Source: Edaphobacter dinghuensis (lineage in GTDB: Bacteria; Acidobacteriota; Terriglobia; Terriglobales; Acidobacteriaceae). From it: a DNA stretch of 64,000 nt. The DNA lies in assembly GCF_014640335.1 (NCBI RefSeq), contig NZ_BMGT01000003.1, forward strand, positions 43,148-107,147, given 5' to 3'. The position numbers and the translations under genes are program-made. The notes beneath the pieces are model-generated. The model searched no databases and had not been told where the DNA came from. It worked only from the letters and a program-made list of their open reading frames with translations. This document shows, one piece after another, positions 17,696 to 26,512 of the stretch; position 1 is the first letter of the stretch, and each line of letters begins with the position of its first letter.

Positions 17696-19690
17696 CTAGC
17701 TCAAGACCGGCAGCACAGTTTTGTTCGAGTCTTCCGGTTGCGATTCTTCAAAATGTTTGCGAATTCGCTCAGCGGTGGCGGCGTTCACCACGGCAGCTAA
17801 GGCATCCGAACTTGCCTGCCTGATGCCGCGCACGCTACCAAAGTGTTCGAGCAATCGTTGTCGCGTTCTCGGCCCGACTCCCGGAATTGCCAGGAGCTCG
17901 CTGTCGCGGTCGCGCATCTCTCGCCGCTTGCGATGGTAGGTGACGGCGAATCGGTGGCTCTCATCGCGGATCTTCTGCATCAGGTGCAACACAGGCGAGC
18001 GGCGATCCAGTACGACCGGATCATTCTCCTGTCCGTAGACATAGATGACCTCTTCACGCTTTGCAATCGATGCGAGTGGTTGCAGCGTAACGCCAATCTC
18101 CTCCAGCGCGGCATAGGCTGCATGAAGCTGTCCAAGTCCGCCGTCAATCAGGATGAGCGATGGGAACGGCTTCTTATCTTCCTGCAGCCGCTTGTAGCGC
18201 CGCTGTATCACCTCGCGCATACTGGCAAAATCGTCGACGCCGCTCACCGTCTTCACTTGAAATTTGCGATAGTCGGACTTCTTCATGGCACCGTCTTCCC
18301 ACACCACCATGGAAGCTACCGTCTCCGCGCCTTGAATGTGCGAGATATCGAAGCACTCGATCCGGTGCGGCAGTTCTTCAAGCGTCAGCGCGTCTTGCAA
18401 TGCTTCCTGAATCGCCTTCATTCCCGGTTGCAATACGCGGAACCGCTGATCGTAGGATTGCTTCGCGTTTTGGCAGACCAGATCGACGAGCGACCGTTTT
18501 TCACCGCGTTGCGGTACCAGAATTTCGACGCGCTTTTTTGTGCGCTCCGACAACATCTCGCCAAGCACTATGCGATCGGCAAACTCGACCGGCACAAGAA
18601 CCGATCGCGGCACATAATTCTGATCGAGGTAGAGCTGTTTTAGCAGAGCAGAGAAGAACACCGACGGATTGAATGCAGCGCCCAGCTCGGACACTGCTGT
18701 ATGTTGCACGATCTCCGCGCCCTCGCCAATCTCCGGTGCAGTGACTGCTGGATCGGGTTCAATCCGCGGCAGCGTCTCGAGCTCATCCTTGTCCGTGTTG
18801 GGCTCATTTAAAGTCTCCGACAGAAACTCCGGCAGGTCTTCCCAGAAGAAATCACGTCGGTCGACGATCTTGCCGCCGCGCATATGAAAGAGATTCACCG
18901 CGAGCATCTCGTTCTCGTAGTGATAACCGAAGACGTCCGCATCCTCATTGTCGGTCGTCGCTATCCGCTGCTTGTCGTTCATCTGATGAACGGTCACGAT
19001 CTGATCGCGCAGCCTACCGGCCAGCTCAAACTGTTCCGCCTCGGCTGCTTCCTGCATGCGCCGCGTCAGTGACCGTTCCAGCTCATCAGTTCGCCCTTCG
19101 AGAAAGAGCTGCACATCGCGGATGGTCTCTTTGTAGATCTCCGGTGTGGTCAAGCCTTCGACGCACGGCCCAAGACAGCGCTTGATGTAGTACTGCAGGC
19201 AGGCTCGCGGATGATAACGTGACAGATCCACCTTGCAACTGGGGATAAGAAAGCTGCGATGAATCAAATCCACCAAACGATAGGCCAGGTTGCCGGGAAA
19301 GTAAGGTCCGAAGTAAGCTGAGCCGTCCTTCTTCAATCTCCGGGTCACAAAGACCTTGGGATATCGCTCGTGGAGCGTCAGCTTGATGTAGGGATAGGTT
19401 TTGTCATCGCGCAGAAGAATATTGAATCGAGGCTTCTTCTGTTTGATGAGATTGTTTTCGAGCGCAAGTGCCTCGTGCTCGTTTGCGACAGTGATGTACT
19501 CCACGTCGACGGCTTCGCGCATCAGCGAGCCGGTCTTCGCATTTGCCTGGGTGGCCTCCAGAAAGTACGACCGTACCCGAGACCGCAGGTTCTTCGCCTT
19601 ACCGACGTAGATCACATCGCCCTCGGCGTTCTTATAGAGGTAGCAGCCGGGCTGGGTGGGGATGGTCCGAATTTTCTGGTAGAGATCCAT
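17696..19690 (-). CDS. uvrC: Excinuclease ABC subunit C
   Basis: Dual-incision nuclease of nucleotide excision repair (664 aa). The N-terminal GIY-YIG domain is present (GCYLYKNAEG, then IYVGKAKNLRSRV). The YFGPYFPG segment, the UvrB-binding UVR motif near residue 210 (AAEAEQFELAGRLRDQI), the RNase H-like endonuclease core (ECFDISHIQG, ILIDGGLGQL) and a C-terminal helix-hairpin-helix pair (IPGVGPRTRQRLL) follow in order. A short insertion of acidic sequence near 290-330 is unremarkable. It is monocistronic, opposite the respiratory operon. Confidence 0.97.
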   Translation of the reverse strand: MDLYQKIRTIPTQPGCYLYKNAEGDVIYVGKAKNLRSRVRSYFLEATQANAKTGSLMREAVDVEYITVANEHEALALENNLIKQKKPRFNILLRDDKTYPYIKLTLHERYPKVFVTRRLKKDGSAYFGPYFPGNLAYRLVDLIHRSFLIPSCKVDLSRYHPRACLQYYIKRCLGPCVEGLTTPEIYKETIRDVQLFLEGRTDELERSLTRRMQEAAEAEQFELAGRLRDQIVTVHQMNDKQRIATTDNEDADVFGYHYENEMLAVNLFHMRGGKIVDRRDFFWEDLPEFLSETLNEPNTDKDELETLPRIEPDPAVTAPEIGEGAEIVQHTAVSELGAAFNPSVFFSALLKQLYLDQNYVPRSVLVPVEFADRIVLGEMLSERTKKRVEILVPQRGEKRSLVDLVCQNAKQSYDQRFRVLQPGMKAIQEALQDALTLEELPHRIECFDISHIQGAETVASMVVWEDGAMKKSDYRKFQVKTVSGVDDFASMREVIQRRYKRLQEDKKPFPSLILIDGGLGQLHAAYAALEEIGVTLQPLASIAKREEVIYVYGQENDPVVLDRRSPVLHLMQKIRDESHRFAVTYHRKRREMRDRDSELLAIPGVGPRTRQRLLEHFGSVRGIRQASSDALAAVVNAATAERIRKHFEESQPEDSNKTVLPVLS

Positions 19691-19938
19691 GGAATTTCAG
19701 CTTCGCGTCTCAGTGTAGACGCTCAAAGCCACGACGGCTTCCACACAGATCAACTCAGTAGATTTGACGCATCTTTGAATCAAAAGTTCCCGATTATGAA
19801 TCTGCAACTTCATGCAGACACGCGAGTGGTTCTTGTAAGTAGTTGATCTATAGATATTTATAACTGCCCCGATTTGGCAGGTGAATTGCTTTGGTAACAG
19901 TGTTGAAGATTGTCATCAACATACAGGAGATGAAACCA

Positions 19939-20715
19939 ATGAGCTCCAATATCAGATTAGATAGCACCGAAATGAAAATCAGATCTGCCTGCACCGTTTT
20001 TCTCGCCAGCGCATTCGTTGTTGCCTGCACCGTCGGGTGCTCCAGCAAGAACTATGTTCGCTCTCAAGCAGCCCCGATCATTCAACAGACCAACGAGCTC
20101 GACGCCAAGACCGCTGCGGATCATCGCAACATCGTCGATACCGATGAGCGCGCCCAAAAGGGTATTGCCGGAGCCCAGAGCGCTGCTGACACAGCCAACC
20201 AGCATGCGCTTGCTGCAGGTCAGGCTGCTGACACAGCAAATCAATCCGCACAGGAAGCCTATAACCACGTCGACAGTCTCACCGGTGTAGTTGCCAACCT
20301 CGATAACTACAAGTCGCTGTCGGACCTGGATGTCACCTTCCGCTTCGACAAGGCTACGCTGACCTCGTCGGACAAGAAGAAGCTCGACGACTTTGCTGCG
20401 AACCTCACCAGTGCACGCAGCTATATCCTTGCCGTCACCGGAGGCACCGACTCGACCGGGGATGCAAACTATAACTATCAGCTCAGTCAGCGTCGTGCAG
20501 ACGCGGTTGTCAGCTACCTTGCTGCGAAGTACAACATTCCTCCGCACAAGTTCTACCTGATCGGTATCGGTAAAGATCAGGCAGTTGCCAGCAACCGGAC
20601 TGCTGCAGGTCGTGCACAAAACCGTCGTGTCAACATCAAGCTGATGTCTAACATGAGCAATCAGCAGCCCGCCACAAGCGCGGCAGCAACTACGAATCCT
20701 AACGGTCAGTTGTAA
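19939..20715 (+). CDS. OmpA-family lipoprotein
   Basis: Outer-membrane or periplasmic protein with a C-terminal peptidoglycan-binding OmpA domain (258 aa). A signal segment ends at C34 in VGCSS, a plausible lipidation site. Residues 55-125 are Ala-rich with heptad-like repeats (ADTANQ occurs twice), as in Lpp-type coiled coils. The OmpA domain follows, with DVTFRFDKATL, TDSTGD, YNYQLSQRRADAVVSYL and RAQNRRVNIKL. I chose the ATG at 19939 because AGGAGA lies 8 nt upstream. It probably tethers the outer membrane to the wall. Confidence 0.88.
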   Translation: MSSNIRLDSTEMKIRSACTVFLASAFVVACTVGCSSKNYVRSQAAPIIQQTNELDAKTAADHRNIVDTDERAQKGIAGAQSAADTANQHALAAGQAADTANQSAQEAYNHVDSLTGVVANLDNYKSLSDLDVTFRFDKATLTSSDKKKLDDFAANLTSARSYILAVTGGTDSTGDANYNYQLSQRRADAVVSYLAAKYNIPPHKFYLIGIGKDQAVASNRTAAGRAQNRRVNIKLMSNMSNQQPATSAAATTNPNGQL

Positions 20716-20858
20716 TAACAAGCGATTCGAAGCTAAAACTACCAACGGCGATGCGCTTGCACTCAAGCAGGCGCGTCGCCGTTTCTCCTTCATCGCCAAG
20801 GCATAAAGCATATGCCTGCGGCCGAGAAATTACCGGGAAATCGGGTAAAGTGAAGGCT

Positions 20859-21701
20859 ATGGCAGAGCCCACTTCAGAAAGATCTGTTCCCGCTGCAGAG
20901 AATGGCGCAGAGACCATCGCCGAATCGATTGCCATCATGGCGCGTCTTCGCGGCCCCGGAGGTTGCCCATGGGACCGTGAGCAAACCTTCGACACCATCA
21001 AGCGCCACACGCTCGAAGAGACGTATGAGGTCTTCGATGCTATTGAGCGGCGAGCATGGCCGGACCTCAAAGACGAGCTCGGCGACCTGCTTTTGCAGGT
21101 ACTCTTCTATGCCCAGATGGCTGCTGAAGCAGGCTACTTCACTATTGAAGATGTAGCTTCCAACCTGAACGCCAAACTCATCCGCCGTCACCCGCATATC
21201 TTCGGCGATGTCGAGGCCGCAGATTCCAACGCCGTGCTTCGTAATTGGGAACAGATCAAGCGCGAAGAAAAGGCAGAGAAAGCAGAGGTGCAGTCTTCAC
21301 TGCTGGATGATATTCCACGCACGATGCCTGCGATGCTGGAAGCGTCGAAGCTGGGCTCGCGTGCCGCCAAGGTGGGCTTCGACTGGCCCAATGCAGACGG
21401 CCTCTTCGACAAGCTGCAAGAGGAGACGGCGGAGCTTCAGGCCGAGCTCTCCAATGGGCAGAGCTTTGCCTCTCCCGCAGCGGAAGAAGAGCTTGGCGAT
21501 ATGCTCTTCACTGTCGTCAATCTGGCGCGCCATCTTAAGATCGATCCCGAATCCGCTCTTCGCTCCTGCAACGCGAAGTTTCGACACCGCTTTGCCGCTA
21601 TGGAATCGGCAGCGGGTGATGCGGACGTGCTGGCAGCGCTTACGCCGACGCAGCTAGAAGAGCTTTGGAGCCAGGCAAAGAACAAAGCACGACAGACATG
21701 A
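20859..21701 (+). CDS. mazG: Nucleoside triphosphate pyrophosphohydrolase MazG
   Basis: Hydrolyses (d)NTPs to NMPs and pyrophosphate, cleaning up non-canonical nucleotides. MazG signature segments are LRGPGGCPWDREQTF, HTLEETYEVFDAIE with metal-binding acids, and DELGDLLLQVLFYAQMA; a second MazG-like repeat begins near residue 200 (EEELGDMLFTVVNLARHL). Length is 280 aa from the ATG at 20859; a longer upstream frame lacks a ribosome site. The stop overlaps the next start (ATGA), so it is translationally coupled to the GNAT gene. Confidence 0.95.
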   Translation: MAEPTSERSVPAAENGAETIAESIAIMARLRGPGGCPWDREQTFDTIKRHTLEETYEVFDAIERRAWPDLKDELGDLLLQVLFYAQMAAEAGYFTIEDVASNLNAKLIRRHPHIFGDVEAADSNAVLRNWEQIKREEKAEKAEVQSSLLDDIPRTMPAMLEASKLGSRAAKVGFDWPNADGLFDKLQEETAELQAELSNGQSFASPAAEEELGDMLFTVVNLARHLKIDPESALRSCNAKFRHRFAAMESAAGDADVLAALTPTQLEELWSQAKNKARQT

Positions 21702-22465
21702 GTACAAGGCCCGGTCGTGATATTCGCGTTGCGCCGCTCACCACACTCGAAGAGTTCGAGCGCTGCGTTGTGTTGCAACTGGAGACGTGGGGCTACAGCG
21801 ATGGCGACGTTGTTCCTCGCCGCATCTTCATGGTCGCGCAACATATTGGCGGCCAGGTGATCGGCGCCTTCGACGGAGACACAATCGTGGGCTTTGCCAT
21901 GTCGCTGCCCGGTTTCCGCGATGACCATCCCTATCTCCACTCGCATATGCTTGCCGTCCTTCCCGCATATCGCAATGCAGGCCTGGGACGCCGCCTCAAA
22001 CTCGCCCAGCGCGACGACGCGCTTGTCCGCGGCTTCGACCTGATGGAGTGGACCTTCGATCCGCTGGAGATTAAAAACGCTTATCTCAACATCGCTCGTC
22101 TTGGTGCCATTGTGCGCCGCTATCAGCCAGATTTCTATGGACCGTCGTCGTCGCCGTTGCAGGGAGGCCTGCCGACCGATAGGCTATACGCAGAGTGGTG
22201 GTTGCGCTCCCCGCGAGTAGATGGTCTGCTACGCGGAGAAATGCCGCCGCTCAACATTCTCGAACGCATTATTGTCCCGCATACCATCTACCAATGGAAG
22301 CAGGACGCTCAGCAACGGGACTTGGCACGGACGGTACAGAGCCAGAACAGGGCAGCGTTCCAGGCAGCGTTTCATAACGGGCTCGCCGTCATTGGCTACG
22401 AACGGGACAGGGACGATAATGGCGTATTTCTTCTCGGTCGGTGGGACGAACCTGCACGAATATGA
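21698..22465 (+). CDS. GNAT-family N-acyltransferase (COG3375-like)
   Basis: Acyl-CoA-dependent acyltransferase (255 aa). The CoA-binding motif A is LAVLPAYRNAGLGRRLKLAQRDDA around residues 85-110. The TFDPLEIKNAYLNIARLGAI segment is typical of the COG3375 branch. In Geobacillus a GNAT gene next to an N-succinylamino acid racemase succinylates D-amino acids; here an OSBS/NSAR-type gene follows 82 nt downstream, suggesting the same pairing. Substrate is inferred, not shown. It overlaps mazG by 4 nt. Confidence 0.82.
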   Translation: MSTRPGRDIRVAPLTTLEEFERCVVLQLETWGYSDGDVVPRRIFMVAQHIGGQVIGAFDGDTIVGFAMSLPGFRDDHPYLHSHMLAVLPAYRNAGLGRRLKLAQRDDALVRGFDLMEWTFDPLEIKNAYLNIARLGAIVRRYQPDFYGPSSSPLQGGLPTDRLYAEWWLRSPRVDGLLRGEMPPLNILERIIVPHTIYQWKQDAQQRDLARTVQSQNRAAFQAAFHNGLAVIGYERDRDDNGVFLLGRWDEPARI

Positions 22466-22547
22466 AAGTTGCATAAGAGATTTATTCCGGCGGACTCTAC
22501 CCCAGACGCTCTAAAGAACAGCCAAACCTCGAAAGACGGAAGAGACC

Positions 22548-23678
22548 ATGCTCAAGATCGATGCCATTCATCTGCGCGAGATTAATATGCCATTGGCCCA
22601 CCCGTTCGAGACCAGCTTCGGCCTCACAACGGGACGCCGCATCCTTCTGGTAGAGATCGAAGCCGAAGGCCTTACCGCCTGGGGAGAGTGCGTCGCTGGC
22701 GAGCACCCTTACTTCAGCGACGAGATGATCGACACCGCGTGGATCATCACCGAGACAGAGCTCGCGCCGCGACTGCTTGGTGTCGAGCTGCAAGGTGGCG
22801 GCAGTTGTCCCAGCCTATTCCGGCAGGTTCGTGGGCATCGCATGGCCAAGGCAGCGCTCGAGAATGCGGTATGGGATTTAGAGGCGCAGATTGAACAGGT
22901 TCCCCTGGCGCAGCTTCTCGGCGGCACGCGCTCTGTCATCGCTTGCGGAGTCTCCATCGGCATTCAACCATCCATCGAGCAGCTGATGGAAAAGATCGCC
23001 ACTGAGATCGCGGCTGGGTATCAACGCATCAAACTCAAATGCAAGCATGATTGGGATACGCGAGTGTTTGAGGCCGTCCGTACCCGCTGGCCCGATATCA
23101 CTTTAAGCTGTGACGCAAACTCTGCGTATCGCATGAAAGACTTTGATCACCTCAGCAGTTGGGATCAGTTCAATCTGCTTATGATTGAGCAGCCGCTCTG
23201 GTATGACGATTTCTACTTCCATTCCATGCTGCAAAAGCGTATTAAAACCGCCATTTGCCTTGACGAATCCATTCGTAACCGTCGCGATGCTCTCGCGGCA
23301 ATCGAGATGCAATCGTGTCGCATCATCAATATTAAGGTTGGCCGGGTCGGAGGTTTCAGCGAGGCGATTGCCGTTCACAACGCTGCAGACGAGCGCGGTA
23401 TCCCGGTCTGGTGCGGCGGCATGTTGGAGACCGGAATCGGCCGAGCGCACAATATTGCGCTCTCTTCGCTGCCTAACTTTTCTCTTCCCGGAGACGTCTC
23501 TGCCTCGAGCCGTTACTGGTCGGAGGATATCATTGAACCTGCAGTTACAGTTAGCAAAAAAGGCGAGATCGTTGTCCCAACCAATCCTGGCATAGGCTAC
23601 GCTGTAAAGCGCGATTACATTGAATCTTTAACGGTCCGCCGTCAGACACTGCGAGCCAAGGCCCGGGTGCTTGCCTGA
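22548..23678 (+). CDS. menC: o-Succinylbenzoate synthase / N-succinylamino acid racemase
   Basis: Enolase-superfamily enzyme of the MenC2/NSAR type (376 aa). Catalytic residues align with the Amycolatopsis enzyme: K162-x-K164 and K263 as acid/base lysines, with metal ligands D189, E214 and D239. The N-terminal capping domain starts with IHLREINMPLAHPFETSFG. Members make o-succinylbenzoate for menaquinone, racemise N-succinylamino acids, or do both; sequence alone does not separate them. No other men gene is in the window, while a GNAT partner is adjacent, which favours NSAR activity. GGAAGAGACC precedes the ATG. Confidence 0.88.
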   Translation: MLKIDAIHLREINMPLAHPFETSFGLTTGRRILLVEIEAEGLTAWGECVAGEHPYFSDEMIDTAWIITETELAPRLLGVELQGGGSCPSLFRQVRGHRMAKAALENAVWDLEAQIEQVPLAQLLGGTRSVIACGVSIGIQPSIEQLMEKIATEIAAGYQRIKLKCKHDWDTRVFEAVRTRWPDITLSCDANSAYRMKDFDHLSSWDQFNLLMIEQPLWYDDFYFHSMLQKRIKTAICLDESIRNRRDALAAIEMQSCRIINIKVGRVGGFSEAIAVHNAADERGIPVWCGGMLETGIGRAHNIALSSLPNFSLPGDVSASSRYWSEDIIEPAVTVSKKGEIVVPTNPGIGYAVKRDYIESLTVRRQTLRAKARVLA

Positions 23679-23706
23679 GAAGTAGTCAATAAGAAGGTTC
23701 GAACAT

Positions 23707-24600
23707 TTACTTCTTTGGCAGCGGAGTATCGAGCAGCATTCGTATTGCATCCTGGTAGGGGATAGGCCCAGGCAGCGTCTGGAACGATCCTGCTTCAACA
23801 TTGGTGTGAACGTGAATTGTCTTAACCATCAGGGCCCGTACGCTCACATCCTCTTGGAACTTCGTGAAGATCCACCGGTTGTTTCCAGCATTCTCCTGCT
23901 CCAGCACAAGATGCCCTCCAGGATAGATATGCGCCACCATTCCCCATCCGAAGTTGACGGCGCGAAAGATCGTCCCTTCCATGCGAACAACCTCATGGCT
24001 CTTGGCGTCGATCCACATGCGGCCCTCCAGCCCTGTCAGTGCCTGTGCGGGCGCGCTAGGAGGCGAGAACTTTGGATTGGGCTTATAGTCCAGCACGACT
24101 TCCGTCCCATTGTTTTTGCCCGTCTGCGGTTGTCCTGGCGTATAGGTGTAGATCATGGCATCCGGCATCAGGCGTATGAGCTGGTCGGCCAGCTTCCTGC
24201 CTTCGCCATCGTTCTTCACGTGCTTGAAATAATCTGATGGTGACGCGATCATGTTATTCAAACGCTGTCGCTCCGCCTTGTCCTCCTCCTCGGTCAAGGG
24301 GCGCCCGTCCCTCAGGATCAATCTTGCGATGGAGCCATCTTTGCTCTCGATGACATCCCGAACCTGATCGCCCTTCAGGTCGATGGTATGCATCCGGTAG
24401 CGTAGGTAGGAGTTCGGATGATGCAGGGCCCTCAACTCGTTTGCCGCTGCGTCTACGATCCACGAACGCGGAGCCTCAGCCGACAGACTTGCCGAGCTGT
24501 CCGGCTTGTTTGCAGGTACGCTCTGCGCAGTAGCGCACAATCCTGCCAGGCAGGTCGATAGCCCCAGGAATCCTGCCCTTATCCAGCGACCTTTCAGCAA
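23707..24600 (-). CDS. Secreted protein of unknown function
   Basis: A 297-residue exported protein; residues 1-25 are a signal peptide ending in ATAQ. The middle (YTYTPGQ, VVLDYKPNP, GLEGRMWIDAKSHEVVRMEG) reads like the beta-rich fold of LolA/outer-membrane lipoprotein-sorting proteins, but I cannot name a family. No catalytic motif is seen. It starts at TTG with AGGAGG four bases upstream. It is divergent from bactofilin and convergent with menC, and appears monocistronic. Confidence 0.75.
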   Translation of the reverse strand: MLKGRWIRAGFLGLSTCLAGLCATAQSVPANKPDSSASLSAEAPRSWIVDAAANELRALHHPNSYLRYRMHTIDLKGDQVRDVIESKDGSIARLILRDGRPLTEEEDKAERQRLNNMIASPSDYFKHVKNDGEGRKLADQLIRLMPDAMIYTYTPGQPQTGKNNGTEVVLDYKPNPKFSPPSAPAQALTGLEGRMWIDAKSHEVVRMEGTIFRAVNFGWGMVAHIYPGGHLVLEQENAGNNRWIFTKFQEDVSVRALMVKTIHVHTNVEAGSFQTLPGPIPYQDAIRMLLDTPLPKK

Positions 24601-24763
24601 GCGACCTCCTGGAATCTGCGGCTCCAGCGTATGAGATGAAATATTGTTACCACCGATCCGCGCATCGCTTGTTAAACCCTACCCTGACTCTATCTCTAGT
24701 TCGTTGCAGCCATTCAGACTGTCCTAGGTCAGACGTATAAAGCTACCGCAAAGTTTACTCGGT

Positions 24764-24792
24764 TTGCCTCATCACAGGCGCTTGGGTATAGT
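24764..24792 (+). promoter_or_regulatory. Sigma70-like promoter for bactofilin
   Basis: TTGCCT at 24764-24769 and TATAGT at 24787-24792 are separated by exactly 17 bp, close to the housekeeping consensus. They sit about 50 nt before the bactofilin ATG. Transcription would start near 24799. Confidence 0.5.
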
Positions 24793-24843
24793 TCGGGCAA
24801 GACCTACTTGCAGCAAACAGCGCTACCAGGAGAGCAAAAACGA

Positions 24844-25254
24844 ATGAAGCCAGCAGAAGGTTCCACCGTTATCGGTAAGTCAGTTGTGGTTCGCGGAGAT
24901 ATCTCCGGCCAGGAAGATCTCTATCTGGACTGTGACATCGAAGGCACTATTACCCTGTCTGAAAACCGATTGACCATCGGCCCCGATGCGCGCATCGTGG
25001 CTGATGTTACTGTGCGTGATCTCGTAGTCTTCGGCAAGCTTACCGGGAATGTCCATGCCTCTGGCCGCGTCGATCTGCGGCAATCGGCGACGTTGACAGG
25101 AGACATCGTTGCAGGCAGGCTCTCGATCGAAGAGAGTGCCATGCTTAAAGGGCGCGTAGAGCTGAAGTCTGGCCTGGGTCAGTCTGCATCGCAAACGGCG
25201 TCATCTCCTGCGGCGGAAACACCGGAAACTCTCGTTCTGCAGCCGAAGGCCTAA
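24844..25254 (+). CDS. Bactofilin
   Basis: Polymer-forming cytoskeletal protein (136 aa) of the DUF583/bactofilin family. The central region is the expected right-handed beta-helix of short hydrophobic turns (SVVVRGDISG, GTITLSENRLTIGPDARIVA, LVVFGKLTGNV), flanked by disordered ends rich in Ser, Ala and Gln. It would form membrane-associated filaments that position cell-wall or morphogenesis proteins. The ATG at 24844 has AGGAGAG about 8 nt upstream; a TTG at 24808 is less likely. The next gene follows after 21 nt. Confidence 0.9.
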   Translation: MKPAEGSTVIGKSVVVRGDISGQEDLYLDCDIEGTITLSENRLTIGPDARIVADVTVRDLVVFGKLTGNVHASGRVDLRQSATLTGDIVAGRLSIEESAMLKGRVELKSGLGQSASQTASSPAAETPETLVLQPKA

Positions 25255-25275
25255 GAGAAAGGGAAGCGGACATAC

Positions 25276-25911
25276 ATGCGCAATCTCTTCAGCAGCGATA
25301 GCTCAGGCAGTGCCAAAGGCGCTGGCGGCAACCGCGTTCCCCGCCATTCCAGCGGATGGAAGGAGTTACTCAAGCACCTAAGCGCACAGGAATCGCTGCG
25401 CGTTCTCGATATCGGCCCCACGTCTTCCACCAATATCAACTACATTACCAGCCTTGGCCATAGTATCTATATGGCCAACCTGGTGGAAGAAGCTGCGAAA
25501 CCGGAGTGGGTCGTCCCCGCGGAAGGGGACAAGCCCGCAGGCTTCAACGTAGAGAGCTTTCTTCAATCCAATCTCAATTTTTCAGGACGCATGTTCGACG
25601 TAGTAATCCTGTGGGACACAGCAGACTATCTGCCTGAGCCTCTGCTTGGCCCAGTATTTGCGCGGATACATGAGGTGCTGCAGCCTGGCGGCCTTATGCT
25701 TGCGTTCTTTCATGCGTCACAGGATGCAGAGACGTCTTTTAACCGCTATCACCTCACGGATACGGACGTTATCGAGATGCAGCGCGCTGGAAACTATCCG
25801 TTGCTCAACGTCTATAGCAATCGAAAGATTGAGAATATGTTGAGCGAATTTAGTAACTTCCGCTTCTTCCTCGCAAAAGACAGTCTGCGAGAAGTCATCA
25901 TTACTCGCTAG
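25276..25911 (+). CDS. Class I SAM methyltransferase-like protein
   Basis: A 211-residue protein with a Rossmann-type methyltransferase layout: motif I is RVLDIGPTSSTNI (about 40-52), and a later FDVVILWDTADYL segment followed by LQPGGLMLAFF matches motifs IV-V. Motif I is degenerate (GPTSST in place of GxGxG), so cofactor binding is uncertain. The target is unknown. It lies 21 nt after bactofilin and is followed by a strong terminator, so the two probably form a two-gene unit. Confidence 0.75.
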   Translation: MRNLFSSDSSGSAKGAGGNRVPRHSSGWKELLKHLSAQESLRVLDIGPTSSTNINYITSLGHSIYMANLVEEAAKPEWVVPAEGDKPAGFNVESFLQSNLNFSGRMFDVVILWDTADYLPEPLLGPVFARIHEVLQPGGLMLAFFHASQDAETSFNRYHLTDTDVIEMQRAGNYPLLNVYSNRKIENMLSEFSNFRFFLAKDSLREVIITR

Positions 25912-25923
25912 AGATTCACTCAT

Positions 25924-25963
25924 AAAAAGCGCAGGCACTGATAGATCAGTGCCTGCGCTTTTT
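25924..25963. terminator. Bidirectional rho-independent terminator
   Basis: A perfect 19-bp inverted repeat (arms meet at AG, 25943-25944) starts with A5 and ends with T5, so it works on both strands. It separates the convergent methyltransferase-like gene and the AT-hook protein gene. Confidence 0.93.
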
Positions 25964-25979
25964 ATGTAAGCTTGATGAA

Positions 25980-26243
25980 CTAGGCTTTGGCGTTCTGCTT
26001 GCGCCGCTCTGCCCAACGCTTTTTCATGGCATCTGCGATACGCTTACGACCCTCGGGGCTCAACTTGCGCTTGCGTGCTGTTGCCGTCTTTGCTGCTGTT
26101 GCTGCCTGGGCAACGGTCTTGCGCCCTTTGGGGCGTCCCGGTCCCTTGTTAGCCTGCTGTGTCGTTCCAGCGAGCAGTGCACGGGCCTGCTGTAGCTTCA
26201 ATATCTGCGCGTCAATCTCAGCAATAATGCGACTTACTTCCAC
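25980..26243 (-). CDS. Small basic AT-hook protein
   Basis: An 87-residue, strongly basic protein. The N-terminal 25 residues form an amphipathic helix (EIDAQILKLQQARALL) that may dimerise. An AT-hook-like GRPKGRK core at about 34-40 is followed by an Ala/Lys-rich linker and a C-terminal LSPEGRKRIADAMKKRWAERRK helix. A nucleoid-associated or histone H1-like role is likely but not proven. The start is GTG with an ideal AGGAGGT ribosome site, implying strong translation. Confidence 0.8.
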   Translation of the reverse strand: MEVSRIIAEIDAQILKLQQARALLAGTTQQANKGPGRPKGRKTVAQAATAAKTATARKRKLSPEGRKRIADAMKKRWAERRKQNAKA

Positions 26244-26512
26244 TTGTTACCTCCTGTGGGCATCGCTTGAATACAATCACTCATCCAGTGGCAACTATCA
26301 ATCGAGTGGTTACAATGCCATCTCTGACGATACAGAAGTAGTTATTGGCTTGCAAATGGTTGTAAGTATTATTTTCATCGCTTCCTGAGATATCTAACTA
26401 GAAATATCTCTTATTGAGTAACAGTTGTCATGGCGCGCAGTGTGATTGCAATCGTATCTTCATCTTCTACCTCGGAACTATCGTGATGCCGAGATGCTAG
26501 ACTTCATCTGCG

